Positions 41,607-53,925 of a DNA stretch of 64,000 bases are shown piece by piece. Each line of letters starts with the position of its first letter. Positions within the stretch are counted from its first letter, which is position 1. The position numbers were made by a program, and so were the translations under genes. The notes beneath the pieces were generated by a model, which saw only the letters and a list, made by a program, of their open reading frames with translations, was not told where the DNA came from and did not search any database. The stretch comes from Phytopythium helicoides (taxonomy: Eukaryota; Oomycota; Peronosporomycetes; Pythiales; Pythiaceae), in the NCBI GenBank assembly GCA_024867545.1, contig JANFNE010000009.1, forward strand, positions 186,001-250,000, written 5' to 3'.

Positions 41607-43369
41607 CTACTTGCGCGCCGCACGCTGTCTAGTGTTGTAGCCGTTCGACTGCGCGCCGACCGACACGCCCAGCACCTGCTTGGCGACCGCAACGCACTCG
41701 GCAGCGATCACCTTGCAGGCAGCCTCAAGCTCCGCGGGCTTGTGGATCGCAGTCACCGAGATGCGAACGCTTGGGAGCGGCTCCAGCGACTGGTTCGACT
41801 TGTAGCGCGGAGAGCACACGGCAATGTCCTTCTCGAGCAGGTTGTGCATGACGGTATCGCAGATCTCGCGAGCGCGCGCACGCTGGGCCTCGTCGCTGCC
41901 GGTCAGCAGCTCCGGGAGCACGCGAAGGTGCAGGATCGGCGAAACCTCGTCCTTGGAGATCTGGAACACGTTCTTCGTACCGGCAGCAAGCGTCTTGTGC
42001 GCCAGGTGAGCATTGTCGCGGAGCTTGGTGAAAAGCTGCGGCTCATTCTTCATAATGCGGATCGACTCGGAGCAGCAAGCCGACGTGAAAGGAGGCGCCG
42101 AAGCCGAGAACACGTAGCCCGCGCTGTTAATACGCTGGTAGTCGACAACCTCCTGCGAGCCCGTGCTGAAGCCACCAACACCGGCAGCCGAGCCAGCGAG
42201 GGAGCTGCAGATAATCGCGACGTCCGAGATCTTCATGCCAAAGTGCTCGGTAATACCGCGGCCCGACGAGCCGAGCACACCAAACGAGAAGCTCTCGTCG
42301 AGGAACAGGCGGAAAAAGTACTTTTCGCACAGCTCAACCACACGCGGGAGCTCAATCATGTCGCCGTGGTTGCGGAAAAGCGCCTCGGTGACAACATACC
42401 GGCGCTGGCAGTCCGATCCGCGGTTCGCCTTCTTGTCGGCATCGCGAACGCTCTTCAGCACGCGCTCGAGGTCCTCCAGGTTGTTATGCTTGTAGTACAG
42501 CACGGTGCAGCGCGCGAGGTTGGCGCCGACGAGCAGCGAGTCGTTGCAGCCATCGTCCATCACAATGAGGTCACCACGCTTGGCAAACGCCGGCAGCACC
42601 GAGGACGAGGTCGCCTCCGTGTCGGAGAAGGTGATCGAGTCGGGCGTGCCCATCATCTCGGCAATGTCCTTCTCGAGCTTCTCGTGCGTGTCGATCGTGC
42701 CGTAGAAGCCGCGCGGACCGCACGAGCCACAGCCGTACTTGGTGAGCGTCTGGATCGCAACGTCCTTGAGCTCCTTGCGCGAGCCGAGGCCAAGGAAGTC
42801 GAACGTGGCCAGGTTGAACACTGGGCGCGCATGGCCCTGCAGCTTGAGGTGCGTGTCGGGCGTGGCCTCAACGATGCCGATGGGCTTGGCCTTGTTCAGG
42901 TCGACCTTGGTGTTCGGCGGGATGATGGGCTCGGGGGTCCACTCGTCGCAGAGCTCGTCGATCTCGCGCTCCGTGAGCTTGACCACCTTGCCCTTGGGCT
43001 TGTCGCGCTTGACCAGCGTGATGTAAACCACGAAGACGATGAGGAACGTCTCGATGATCACGTGCTCGGGGCTGCGCTCGTAGATCTCGCGGATGTACCT
43101 GCGGAATCGCATTCGCAAGCGCCGTCAGTCGTCTTCCCCCTCCCTCCATCACCACCAGCAGAGGCTGCCCACAACGTACTCGTAGTAGGCGTGCGGCGTG
43201 TTGCGGAAGGCCGCCTTGATCTCCTGCGGGTCGAGGCTCACCAGCGCCTGCAGATCCAATGCACGATTAGTCCATCGCCCAACGGCCGCGTCCCCCCGAG
43301 CCAACACCGCTGCTAGAAGCCACGTACGTCCGCAAACGGCTGGCCGATCGACGCCCACCAGTCGCTCAT
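41607..43369 (-). CDS. SPTLC1: Serine palmitoyltransferase subunit 1 (LCB1)
   Basis: Exons 43328-43369, 43180-43247 and 41607-43098 (introns of 80 and 81 nt) give 533 aa. The N-terminus MSDWWASIGQPFAD leads to a luminal/helical segment and a membrane span (IIETFLIVFVVYITLV). The aminotransferase-fold core then follows: NLATFDFLGLGSRKE, YGCGSCGPRGFYGTIDTHEK, IVMDDGCNDSLLVGANLA, LFLDESFSFGVLG, YVFSASAPPF. Where the catalytic subunit LCB2 has its PLP lysine, this protein has SSLAGSAAGVGGFSTGS without lysine, as expected of the non-catalytic LCB1 subunit. The heterodimer makes 3-ketosphinganine from serine and palmitoyl-CoA in the ER. Strong GC3 bias makes the opposite strand look open. Confidence 0.94.
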
Positions 43370-43853
43370 GGCTGCTGGCGCCTGGAGGAGCTGCTTCCCT
43401 TCTCGCGGCGGCCGCTGGCGGCGAGGAAGAACGAGAGTGCCGACTCAACCGCGGCGCGCTCGAGCTGATGCGACACACCTTGTCGCGGCTCGGCTCGGCC
43501 GGCTCACGCGGTATACAAACTCGAAGTCAAGCACGGGTTCGCGGGCCGCCGCGTGTCTTTTGTCGCAGCACGCCTGACCCGCGCGCTTTGACTTGGTATT
43601 TGTATGTTCAGTGTGGGTTTGGACCCGTATATTTTAATCGAGCCCGACCCGGTCTGGGACCTCGTAATCCATCGTTCCCCGCACGATGTGTCGACACTAT
43701 GGAATAAAGGAGGTTCATGATCCATACAAATGTATACAAACAGCTTTTGGCAACATTTATAGTCGATCAAGCCATCCAGGATATCAAATGCCGCGACGAC
43801 ACTGCTTCGCATCAGCACTTGCGAGGACGACGCCTCAAGTGACTAGCTCAGCC

Positions 43854-43877
43854 GCCTGCCTGCCTGCCTGCCTGCCT
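43854..43877. repeat. (GCCT)6 microsatellite
   Basis: Six tandem GCCT units just upstream of the ATG at 43897, in what is probably the 5' UTR. Confidence 0.9.
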
Positions 43878-43896
43878 ACCGCTGACGACGACGACA

Positions 43897-44248
43897 ATGG
43901 CGCTCCGCAACCGCAACATTGGCCCGCGCTCGAGCGTGCCAGGCATGCGCGACGTGGCGCTGGGCCCGGCCATCTACGACGGCGAGCGCTACTCCAAGAT
44001 GAGCGAGCGGCTCAAGCGCCAGCACAAGAAGCCCGGCGACGTGGGGGTCGGCACCCTCAAGGTGCGACTGGATCCACGGAGAGCGGGGCCCGCTGTTGAC
44101 GCCAAGTGTGTCGCTGACGAACTCGTGGATGCTGCAGGTGATGGCGCCGCGGCTGATTGGCCTCGCGGTCGCGCTGGTCCTGGTGCTGTCGTACGTCTTC
44201 TGGCTGTCGTACCAGGCTGCCCAGCGCCGCCGCCAAAAGTCCGGGTAG
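43897..44248 (+). CDS. Small C-terminally anchored membrane protein, unknown
   Basis: Two exons, 43897-44061 and 44138-44248, with a 76-nt intron (GTGCGA..GCTGCAG), give 91 aa. The N-terminal 55 residues are basic and soluble (MALRNRNIGPRSSVPGMRDV; YSKMSERLKRQHKKPGD). The second exon encodes one membrane helix (LIGLAVALVLVLSYVFWLSY) and a short basic end (QAAQRRRQKSG). This is the layout of a tail-anchored or small single-pass ER/mitochondrial protein. I do not recognise the family. The splice is supported by the helix being open only in the second exon frame. Confidence 0.6.
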
Positions 44249-44730
44249 AAGACGAGCAATTGCTGAAAAGGCTGCGCGTAGTGGCCGCGCATTGCCACAG
44301 TATGAGTACCAGTACACTTGCGGCGCGAGCAGATCCGACGCCGTGCAGGAGTTTAGGATAATTTGGATCCAAATAGAGAAGTGATGGCATGTCAAGCTGC
44401 GATATCTCTGCAAGGTTGGAATGAGACTGCGTTCATGACTCTCTCAAGGACCTCGCCATGGATGCAAACGCTGATGAAGAATGGGATCATAGACTTCATT
44501 TTTGAGGCTAAGGCTATAAATACGGGTGGACCTGATGAGGATCAACCACACGGACGCTCTTGGCCGTGGGTGGACGACGTTGCCGACGGAGACCGACGAC
44601 GAGAGGGATGCAAGACGCTTCGTTGACACAAAATGCTCTGATGCCGGATTCCGTCGTCCAGCAAGAGCCGATCCTTCGTGGTCAAGGGCAGGTTCTCGCA
44701 AAGTGGGTGTTGATAGTCCATGCCGAGCGT
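44249..44730. other. Intergenic region
   Basis: About 480 bp between convergent genes. It holds a TATAAATA at 44515-44522 on the plus strand with no credible gene after it, and nothing else I can support. Confidence 0.4.
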
Positions 44731-45360
44731 TCATCTTCCGCCGAGGAGGTTGGGCGTCGACTGCGGGCGCTTCTTGCGGCCGAACGAGTGCGTGAGGCGC
44801 TTGTAGAGTTTCTTGGCGAACGTCTTGCGCAGGTCACGGAGCTCCATGTCGACGACAGCGAGCTGCTGGTCTTCAATCATGACCGACGAGGCCGTGAGGA
44901 ACAGCTCGTCGTCCTTGAGCGAGCACGTGCAGCTTGGCGCGCTCGACACTCTCCCGGCCTCGGAGCCGTACCCACAGTCGCTCGACGACGTGTGGTCGTC
45001 CTCCTGGCTGCCTTCCTCCCCCGAGAGCCGCTTGGCGGCCTCTCGGCAGCCCTCGCACGCCTCCACCTGCGTGTACAGCGCGCTGCCCCGCAGGCTCTTC
45101 TCGCTCGGCCGCAGCGAGCTGCCGAGGTCGCTCTCGCAGATCGAGTCGGCCAGCTCTCCCTCCGTGCCCGCCGTGCTCCTCCGGCGGCGCATCGACATGC
45201 GCGCGTGCGTCGAGCAGCGCTGCAGCTGGCGCAGCTGCGGGTCGGCGTGGCCCGACGACGAGCGCCCGGCGGCGCCTCCCGACAGCGGCGCCGCGGGGAT
45301 CGCGAACGCGAGCTCGTCCACCGACGGACTGGGCGCCGAGCGGCGCAGCAGCAGCGGCAT
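44731..45360 (-). CDS. Uncharacterised serine/arginine-rich protein
   Basis: A 209-aa ORF taken from MPLLLRRSAPSPSVDEL; an in-frame ATG at 45474 would add 38 residues. It contains RMSMRRRRSTAGTEGELADS, a cysteine pair (EACEGCREAAKRL), a Ser/Asp region, and a C-terminal helix ending in a basic segment (KKLYKRLTHSFGRKKRPQST). No family recognised. The coding sense is supported by low stop frequency and amphipathic C-terminal helix, but GC-rich DNA opens other frames on both strands here (an alternative minus frame reads 394 aa of Arg/Ala-rich sequence). Confidence 0.5.
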   Translation of the reverse strand: MPLLLRRSAPSPSVDELAFAIPAAPLSGGAAGRSSSGHADPQLRQLQRCSTHARMSMRRRRSTAGTEGELADSICESDLGSSLRPSEKSLRGSALYTQVEACEGCREAAKRLSGEEGSQEDDHTSSSDCGYGSEAGRVSSAPSCTCSLKDDELFLTASSVMIEDQQLAVVDMELRDLRKTFAKKLYKRLTHSFGRKKRPQSTPNLLGGR

Positions 45361-47270
45361 GGCGGCGGTCGAGTTGATACACTGACGCGGGTCGGACCGC
45401 GAGCGCTCGAGCACCGCGGACACCTCGCCTCGACGGAAAAGTCGAAAATGACCCCGCGCAAGCATTTTGACCATGATGTGGGAGGAATAAAAAGCGCGGA
45501 TAGGGTTGCCGGCGCTTTCTCTTGCTTTTTGTATACGAGCGGGGTGTCGTGGTGTCGGCGTGCCGAGGCGCGCGATCCGGCTTTTCCGCTATACAAACAC
45601 CAAGAGATCGGGCGTTTTCGGGCGGGAGGACACGCGTGTACAGTACAGCACGACGGGTGAGATCTCGGCGCCATACTGAGCGCAAGAGGTTTTTGCGCCG
45701 CCAGCTGGCGTTCGAAAATGCAAAAAATGGGCCAGCAGGCGAGCAGCTTCAAAAGCCCTCGCATACATTGCGCAAGTGGATTGCGCTCCGCTGGTGGGGA
45801 TAAATCGGGAGCCAACAGCAAACGGCACCCGCTGTATTTTTGCCTGATTCCGGCTGGAAAAATGGCCGTTTGGCGCGCGTGAATCAATTGGCACGCTTTC
45901 AGGCCAGGATTTTGTGTATTACCTCGATGCCGGTGGCATCTTGCCGACGTCAGCAGGCCGTGAGACTTGTCGATCGATGCAAATGGAAGCGTCACCGTTG
46001 TTTGCTTGTCGATCGATCGCTCGTTGCGCCATAGAGGGGCGGATTGGAGATGGCGCCACAAAACGCTACACCTTCTATGGCAAAATTTGTCGCCTTTTCG
46101 TCATTCTGATCTGGTTGAGAGGTTGTCACCGTTGACGCTGGCCCACAGTCACTTGAAGTGGTGGTTCGCCGATCTCGTCGTTGTGCTTTGCGCGTCAAGG
46201 ATCTGGAGGCGTGGTCCCTTCGTCAAGCGCAACGCTGCCGAGACAGATAGCTACAGTACTCGATCGCATTCACGACAAGATCGCTTTTGCCACAGTCTGT
46301 GCGCTGGTGCGTTGAGGTCCCTTGACCTCACAGCGAAGCGACGATCAAGCACAGACCTTTGCTGGCGAAAGGTTTACCCAGCGCCCTTGAGTCAGAGAGG
46401 ATGTCGGCGCCACGGAATACGTGGCCTTCGTGTGATTTTTGCGAGGAGGAAATGATTTGTCGATGGGGAATTTTCCAGTCTATCGGTCCATCACGTTGAC
46501 AGGACCAAGGTGACAGGATAACGCTCGATAACAATGCTCGGCGGTCGTTATCGACGTAACGACGTTGGCCACAAGCAAGAGGAAACGAGTCTTGCCGTCA
46601 CGGTTGATTCTCCTTGCGAGCATTGATTGCATGCTTGGCTATATCTGAGCCTTGATGTGTTGGTCTAGAATCTGCAGAATTCTCAACTATCAGTGTGTGC
46701 GACTTTTCCTTCTTTGTCGAGAGAGGAGAGCCCTTGTGCAAGATACGCTCGATCGTATCATGAGAGAATGACATGAAAAAATCGCGAAAGATCGACTCGT
46801 CCAGCCCAGCACCAGTAGCAGCAGCAGCAGCAGCAGCTGTGCCTACGCACGCGTCGTCGAAAAGTACCACACAAGCCCTTGTAGAATCAGTTGAAGCTGA
46901 CACTGCAGACGAATCACGTGAAGGTGGACTGCTCGCACTTGGAGCAGTCTGCTCGATGGTGATGGACGGCGTGGTTGAAATGAGTCTGCCCGAATGATAC
47001 ACTGCGAGCATCCTGTTGTGCCTTCATTCAGTTCGCGAGACCTCCACGTCAACAGTGTGGCGCGTTGAAGTCTCAAGGATATCGGCGGCTAAAATGCGTA
47101 CGACCACGATCACAAGATGAGGATAAAGAAACCATCACGTGTGATTCTGCAGCAGGCGAAGCAATTGCTCTGATGGCAGTCCATGCTCCAGTCGTGTCCG
47201 TTGTCGCGCCGTTGCTCCGTTACAGTCGCCTGGAGGACCTTCCTGGCAGCCCAGCTCATCGACTGACAGT
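45361..47270. other. Gene-poor spacer DNA
   Basis: About 1.9 kb up to the right inverted-repeat arm. Composition falls toward average or AT-leaning. Except for the ORF at 46598-47011, I see no feature that I can support. Confidence 0.45.
46598..47011 (-). CDS. Doubtful small ORF (137 aa)
   Basis: Reads MLAVYHSGRLISTTPSITIE, a Ser-rich segment, an eight-alanine run, then LDESIFRDFFMSFSHDTIER and a basic end. The second half looks like real helical protein, but a plus-strand ORF (46773-46997) overlaps the alanine run and there is no homology I recognise. Confidence 0.25.
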   Translation of the reverse strand: MLAVYHSGRLISTTPSITIEQTAPSASSPPSRDSSAVSASTDSTRACVVLFDDACVGTAAAAAAATGAGLDESIFRDFFMSFSHDTIERILHKGSPLSTKKEKSHTLIVENSADSRPTHQGSDIAKHAINARKENQP

Positions 47271-50200
47271 TCCTTCCCCTTCTCGTGACCCCAGAGCTCC
47301 ATATACCCAGCATCCGTCGGCGTCTTGCACGAACGAGTCTTGAAGTGTCCTTGACGATTCCCATTTGAGTCGCGTTTGAATCGGCAAAGAATCGCATGAA
47401 TCGACAATGAATTGCAAAGAATCTCAGTTGAAGCTGTCAGCTGCTCGCCACTCAAGATCGCGACAAAGGGGGAGCGAAGCTGTCGACGACCATGCGCCTC
47501 GCGTCGTTGGCCGTGGCGGTGACCGCCGCGCTGCTGCTCCATGCGAACGCTCAGGACACGCGGGCCACGTGCGACCCCAGCAGGTGGAGGCTGCCGGTCG
47601 ACGGCAGCTACGACACGGCGGCTGGCGTCTCCAACGACAAGCTCAACGTGCACCTGATCCCGCACTCGCACGACGACCCGTACGTTCGAGCGCCGAGATG
47701 CGTGGCGGAGCGTCGGGCGCGGCGCTGACAGGGGAACGTGGACGCAGGGGGTGGCTCATCACGGTGGACCAGTACTACATGGAGCGCGTGCAGTTCATTC
47801 TGGACACGGCGGTCGAGGAGCTGCTGCGCGACCGCAACCGCAAGTTCATGTTCGTCGAGCAGGTGGGTTGGTCAGATAGCAATCTGTTGGTGGCGTTGTG
47901 GTGGAGTGCGAGTGACTGACAGCTCTGTCCGCACCTTGCAACCTCGCAGTCATTCTTCCAGCGGTGGTGGCAAGAGCAGAGCTCGCACGTCAAGAGGATC
48001 GTCAAGCAGCTGGTGAAGGAGGGACGCCTGGATCTGTCAGTGAACGGCGGGTGGTGCATGCACGATGAAGCGACGCCGCACTACTCGGCCATGGTGGACC
48101 AGACTGCCTACGGACACAAGCTTTTGCTGGACGAGTTCGGGATCTCTCCTCGCATTGGGTGGCAGATCGATCCGTTCGGTCACTCGTCGACGCAGGGTTC
48201 GTTGTTGTCACAGGGCGTGGGTTTCGATGCGTTGTATTTTGCTCGCATCGACTACCAGGATTATAATGAGCGGAAGCGAACGAAGAACCTCGAGTTTGTG
48301 TGGCGACCGAGCAAGTCTCGCGGCAAGAACTCGCAGGTGTTTACTGGGGAGATCATCAACCACTACGGACCACCTGGGAAGTACGATTACAGCAACCAAG
48401 GACATTACATCCAGGATGACCCCGCGCTGCACGACTACAACGTGTGTGATCAAGTGGATGACTTTGTCAACATTTCCTTGAGCCGAGGATTAGCGACAAG
48501 GGGAAACCACATCTTCATCCCGATGGGCGATGACTTTTCATACGACAACGCCCGCCGCTGGTTCAAGAACATGGACAAGCTGATTGTAAGGATGTGTGAA
48601 GTATCACTCTGCGTGTTCGTCTGACCGATTCTAATGGTTGTCATGAATGGAACAGCACTACGTCAACCAAGATAACCGTATCAACGTGCTCTACTCCAAC
48701 TTGTCGTACTACACGGATCTGAAGCACGCCGAAAACATCACGTGGTCTGTCAAGACCGATGACTTCTTCCCGTACGGGTCTGGGGAGCACGAGTATTGGT
48801 CGGGTTTCTTTACCAGTCGACCTTCGCTGAAGCGATTCGCTCGGGTGTCGAACGTTCTTCTGCAGCAAGTGCGCCAGATCGATGCGATCTACCAAAGTCA
48901 CCACTCAGCCGAGCTTGATGCGCTGGAGCGTGCCGTGGGTCTGGTTCAGCATCATGACGGTTTGTCTGGTACCGAGAAGCAAGCTGTTTCAGATGACTAC
49001 GCTCTTCGTCTGAACGACGGCATCATCGAAGCTGAGAAGGGTCTAAACGAGATTTTGTTTGTGATTGGTTCGAAGGAGCCGTACCACTTGTGTTTGCTAG
49101 CGAACACGAGTGTCTGTGATGTATCGACCCAGAACGAGGTACCTTCGTATTTCAGATCGCCTGTATTTTATGAAATTGTTCGCTGACTTGTTATTGCTCT
49201 CTTATGACTAAAGGCGTTCGAAGTCCTTGTCCACAACGCGCTTCCTCGATCCAGCATCCAGACAATCTCTGTTCCTCTAAATCACAAGTCAGCAGAAGTG
49301 AGTGTGATCGAGGGCGACGGCACCGTGCGCCACCAAAGCGTGTTTGATGCCATTCCAGTTCACCCAGAAACTCAAGTCGCGCCTTACACCCTTGTTTTCA
49401 GCACCGAACTGGGACCTTTGCGCTCCACCCGCTTCCTTGTGAAGCAAATTTCTGGTGTGACTGAGACGCATGGCCTCCGAAGCATTGATAACGGTAACAC
49501 CGACGATACCGTCACGATCGAGAATGAGTTTGTGCGCGCTGTGATCAACACGCATACTGGCTCCATCACCAAGCTGACGAACAAGAAGAAGAACATCGAG
49601 ATTCCGCTTTCGTTGGACGTCGCATATTACCAATCGTATATGGCTCAAAACAAGCCGGGTTCAGGGGCGTACATTTTCCGTCCTGACTCCAACAAGACGT
49701 ACTCGGTTCTTCCTGGTGGAGGTATTTCAGGTAGCAGTGTGATCTTGCTGCATTCGGATACAAATGACGCAGCAATGACGCGTGTGGGCTTCCGAGTTGG
49801 AGAGTGGGTGACTTTGGAGTATCAGTTGAACGATGGTGACGAGTTCCTGGAGATCGAATGGACCGTGGGACCAATCCCAATTAATGATAGCATCGGCAAA
49901 GAGGTCATCGTGCGCTTCGACACAGCCAAGAGCATCAAGTCGGCGTCGACATTGTACACAGATTCGAATGGGCTTGAATTTCTCAAGCGTGTTCGCAACC
50001 ACCGCGATACATGGAACTTGACGCTCCATGACGACCAAGAATTTGTCGCAGCCAACTATTTCCCGATCACTACCGGTGCGTTTATCAAGGACAACGATCA
50101 TCAACTCAATGTGGCCACCGATCGTGCGCAGGGGGCTGCAAGCTTAAAGGACGGCCAGATTGAGATTATGGTTCATCGTCGTGTTCTGGGTGATGACTGG

Positions 50201-50905
50201 AAGGGCGTAAGTGAGCACCTGAACGAAACCGAGTCGGTTTACAATTCTGCGACCAAGAACGTCTCGATTAAGGGCCTTACCGTTCGTGGCAGCTTCTTCG
50301 TGAACGTCGACACGGCTCAAGACGGCATGAAAGCGATGCGATCCAAGATGGAGAAGACGTTCTTCCAGCCTCTCGTGGCGTTCCGCAAGCCTGATTCTTC
50401 CGATGTCCACGCGAAACTCCCATGGCTTACCGTCAGCGAGTTCCCTCCTAACGTCGGACTCACGACCCTCGCGGAGCTGTCGAAGCGGTGCGTCATGACT
50501 CGTTTGACGCACTTGTACTCTGTCGAGGAGCACAAGGAGCTGTCAACGCCTGTGACAGTCAATTTCTCGAAGCTGTTTTCAGTCAAGGGTGGTTCTGTCA
50601 CGGAGGTGAAGGAGTTGTCTCTTACTGGTGTCAAGGAGCTTCCGGTGTCGCTGGAGCAGACGAGTGCACTTCAGTGGAAGACGGATGAAAGCAGTGTGGA
50701 GTATGAGGATGTGAGCGAGCCATCGATTCCTGTGTCCGGGACGTCAGTGGTGCTGCAGCCGATGGAAGTGCGTACGTTCCGCGTGTGTTTCGGCAAGACT
50801 GTCAGCGATGCGGACGCACTCGTCAAGGCTGTTGAGATCCCTACCGCCAGCAATGGAGTGGAGAATAAGGTTTCGCCAAGTGCTGAAATCGCGGCCATTG
50901 AGTAG
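47271..50905 (+). repeat. Right arm of large inverted repeat (mannosidase copy 3 plus 5' flank)
   Basis: Inverted partner of 35621-39231. The upstream 200 bp (47271-47491) match the 5' flank of copy 2 in reverse orientation with several indels. The NAGLU fragment present next to copy 2 is absent after copy 3, so the exchange ended near the gene's stop. Confidence 0.85.
47492..50905 (+). CDS. Lysosomal alpha-mannosidase (GH38), copy 3
   Basis: Exons 47492-47679, 47748-47862, 47950-48585, 48656-49138 and 49214-50905 give 1037 aa in one clean frame. The signal peptide is MRLASLAVAVTAALLLHANA. The zinc/catalytic motifs are whole: HSHDDPGWL restored by intron 1 splicing, GWQIDPFGHSS (nucleophile Asp) and LVQHHDGLSGTEKQ. 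No membrane insertion is present (VGPIPINDSIGKEVIVRF), so this is probably the best-preserved family member. It differs from copies 1 and 2 in exon 3 (IINHYGPPGKYDYSNQG) and in the C-terminal tail (SNGVENKVSPSAEIAAIE). Expected in lysosome/vacuole, trimming alpha-mannose from glycoproteins. Confidence 0.93.
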
Positions 50906-51061
50906 TAGCTTGTACGAAACTAGGTCTGATTCGGTCGAGACCAATGTGTCAAGTTTTGAGCATTGATCAAGTCGAACTGATCGGGGAGGTTAAAGCTCAA
51001 AATCACAATGCCTGCAATTGTCGTGAGCAATGACATATCATCGTTGTTTCCTTGATTTCCT

Positions 51062-53925
51062 TTACGACAGTAAAACAAACCATACTATAACGACACCTGT
51101 GACCGACACGGTGACTGCTGCAACTCGCGCAGCAATGCGCCACCAGATGTTACTCATGTAAATCTCGATCTTTTCCGTCAGATCTCGTGGTGGTTGCACA
51201 TTGCCGTCCCGAGTACAGAAACCAACGAAGCTGAGGCGATGGTGTGTGTAGAACTGCCACCAAATCATGTTAATCGCTTCGACAAGCATCTCGTTGATCA
51301 TATTGACCAACAGAACGACAAATAACAGAAGCAGCCACGACGAAAACACAAGATACAGCGACTCCTCTGCTCCACACAGATAGCGAGCCTCAAGCGAGTA
51401 CAAAGTCGCAGCTCGAGTAGCCAGGTCTTCGGACGTCAACGGCGGACAGACGCTTGATCCATAGAGGTTACTTAAATCGACAAACTCCAGGTTACTTGAC
51501 CATGAAATCGGAGTTGCAACGGCTGATACGTTTGGAGGAGTTGGTGTCGGCAACGAAGCAGTGGCAAGTGTTCCCGCCAAGACGCACTGCTGCTTCTCGA
51601 CATCGTTGGGCAATAGTAGTGCACTAAAATTTTTGCCACATGTGTCGAGCTCGAGTACGGCTGCGCCGGTTAGCTCTGAAAACGTGGACAAGATGTCTTG
51701 AAGACCTGAGGGGCATTGCATGTCAATGGCGTGAGCTAGCTACCAGGTATGGTACCAAGCGTGGATTCCAGCTTACCTCTTTGGTCAGCCCAAACCGCGT
51801 TGACTTCAGTTTGAAGAGCGTCAAACATATCTTTAGCGTGATCATCCATTTCGACAGCTTGATGGTTTGACGTTGACAAAACAGACTGATCAATCTCAAA
51901 GTTGGGGAGCCACAGCCTCATGAAGGTCGATCTGGTGAATCCTGGCGGGCTACCCTCCTTCCATTTGGATAGGTCAGCAAGCGCTTCCTTCTGAGAGCAC
52001 GAGTTGTTGTGCTCAAACTTCATGAACATCAATGCGATCGTAGCAGTCACAGAAGTAATCGCAGTCAGTGCCATTCGTATGAGCGCACGCGCCACTTCTC
52101 GACCTTGGAGCGCAATACTATATAAAATGCCAGAAAATGTGGTACGCCCGAAGAGGAGATCCCAGACGTCATCCTGTGGCATCAAATGTACCCTGTTAAT
52201 GATGGAATCAGCGTCATTGATCAGAGGAAGTAATACGTACAACTAGCTTGATTTGTCCGAAGTCTCGAGTATCAATAACGTCAGATGTGAAGATCACACC
52301 CGTGATAATCATCGCGACCATCTCCACAGTAGATATCACACATTGAGCAGCGTGCACCCCACACATGAATAACCAAGCATCCCCGATCCAGTCAAGCACA
52401 CTTCCACTGCTCTGCATGCCTTGAAAAGTTGGGAAAGACCAACGTTGGTATACATCTGGCGCAGAATCGTCTGGAGTGGTAGAGTTGGCAGCTATTCCTT
52501 GTGAATTCGTGCCTAGCATTGAGAGCTTTGGCCCAATAGTGCCTGATGAGAGAGAAACACTCGAATCAGTCCTTCCACTTCTTGATGAAGCATTGGGTTG
52601 ATTGCCCAGCACATGCGCAGTTCGAAATGTGCCGAGAAACGTCAGCTCACCATCGCCAACTCTGGCACTGGCTTTTCTGTCGCTAGTCCAATACTCCATC
52701 GTATTTGCTGCTTCGGTAAATATTGGCAATATCTCTTTCCACATCTCTTCAAGGTCCTGAATTGTGGTTTTGATCTTATCTTGAGATCGCTGGAACTCAT
52801 CTTCAAGCTCGACTTGCGTTACTTGTAGCTGATAAAGGACGAAGTCAGCGAAGTAGCGTAGCTTCTCATTGAGTTTCGATACATTAACGTCTGCGACGCT
52901 GGACAAAGCTGCCATTTCCTGTTCAATGCCTTGCTCTGGCAGGTTGACATTCCCCGTGACACGAAGTGCCGCGTCAGAAATACTTGTGAGTAGTTGCTTT
53001 AATTCATCTGCACCGGTCAGTCGTCGAGCTACTCTTGCATTCGGCTCCAGCATTTTGATCATGTTTGTCAACTTCTGCGTGGTCGAGTTTCGAAGCGAAG
53101 TGATCTCGTGTTCGGGCAGCCTACTTGCAAGGAGACTTTGTGTCTGCAATTGTTGAACTGCAAACCCTCTGCTGGCATTGTAGAGTGCACTCGTCGTTTG
53201 ACGTGCAAGCGATGAGGCCAAAGCAGAAGCTAAGAAGATCTGGGAGGTGCTGCTGCTGCTTTTGGTCGAGTTGGTTGACCGCGTCTGGGTGTTACTGAGC
53301 GAGAAATTTCCACTCAGCTGGTCAAACAAGGTCACCATACATGACTGCATCCCTGCGAGTTCCTGTTGAGTATGCTTTTGCCGCGATCTCACCAATCCCT
53401 CCATCAGCGTCTTTGTCATGCGCACGAGGCTATTGTGACCTACGAAGCAGATGTTAGCAGCGGAAACTATCGTGAAGTCTAGTTGTAGTGCTTTGTTCTC
53501 GTACATTTTGATGAGACGTTGAGCGCCAAGGCAATTGCATCGTCGTTCCCATCAGCTTGTTTCTGGGCGTATAACTTTGCGGCATTGAGCTGCTTATCGA
53601 GGTCTGGGAAATCCAATACCCGTGGTCTGCGAACGTATTCACACGAAGTCATTTCCTTTAGACGGTAGAAGTCCACAGGATTAGCGAGCTTCCTGGCATG
53701 CACCAGTCGAGCAGGGACGTTAAAGGCCTCGAGGCCCCACAACGAAATTGCCAGTGAGCTAGTGTGGCCGAGAACGAACGAAATGAGGAGAATAATAGCA
53801 GCGTAGCTTCCCCTCGGGTATCGGTAATACACGGAGCGGTTATCACGGCTCAAAGGACCATCAATTCGCGCATACAAAGCCTCCAGTTTGGAGGAGCATG
53901 GTGATGGAGCAACTTGGTGCCGCAT
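51062..53925 (-). CDS. Large multi-pass membrane protein, unknown family
   Basis: Assembled from overlapping frames. Exon 1 runs from about 53925 (MRHQVAPSPCSS; ATGs at 54000 and 54075 are alternatives) to about 52249. A 67-nt intron ends CCACAG and joins QIKLV to DDVWDLLFGR, and a second (about 51718-51776) joins DQRG to LQDILSTFSEL; the stop is at 51062. The frame slips once near 53500 (NVSSK / MYENKALQL), consistent with a lost A in an A run. Membrane spans include AAIILLISFVLGHTSSLAIS, the region around AQCVISTVEMVAMIITGVIF, MALTAITSVTATIALMFM, FSSWLLLLFVVLLVNMINEM and AARVAAVTVSVTGVVIVWFV. Between spans 1 and 2 lies a ~400-residue ectodomain with NXS/T sites and coiled coil. Not recognised. 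Confidence 0.6.

Noticed and set aside
41430..43316. A 628-aa plus-strand frame opposite SPTLC1
   Set aside because: Same codon-bias shadow effect; the sense strand encodes complete LCB1 with correct splice sites.
44560..45685. Long overlapping Arg/Ala-rich frames on both strands
   Set aside because: GC-rich DNA keeps several frames open; only 44731-45360 minus has reasonable amino-acid composition.
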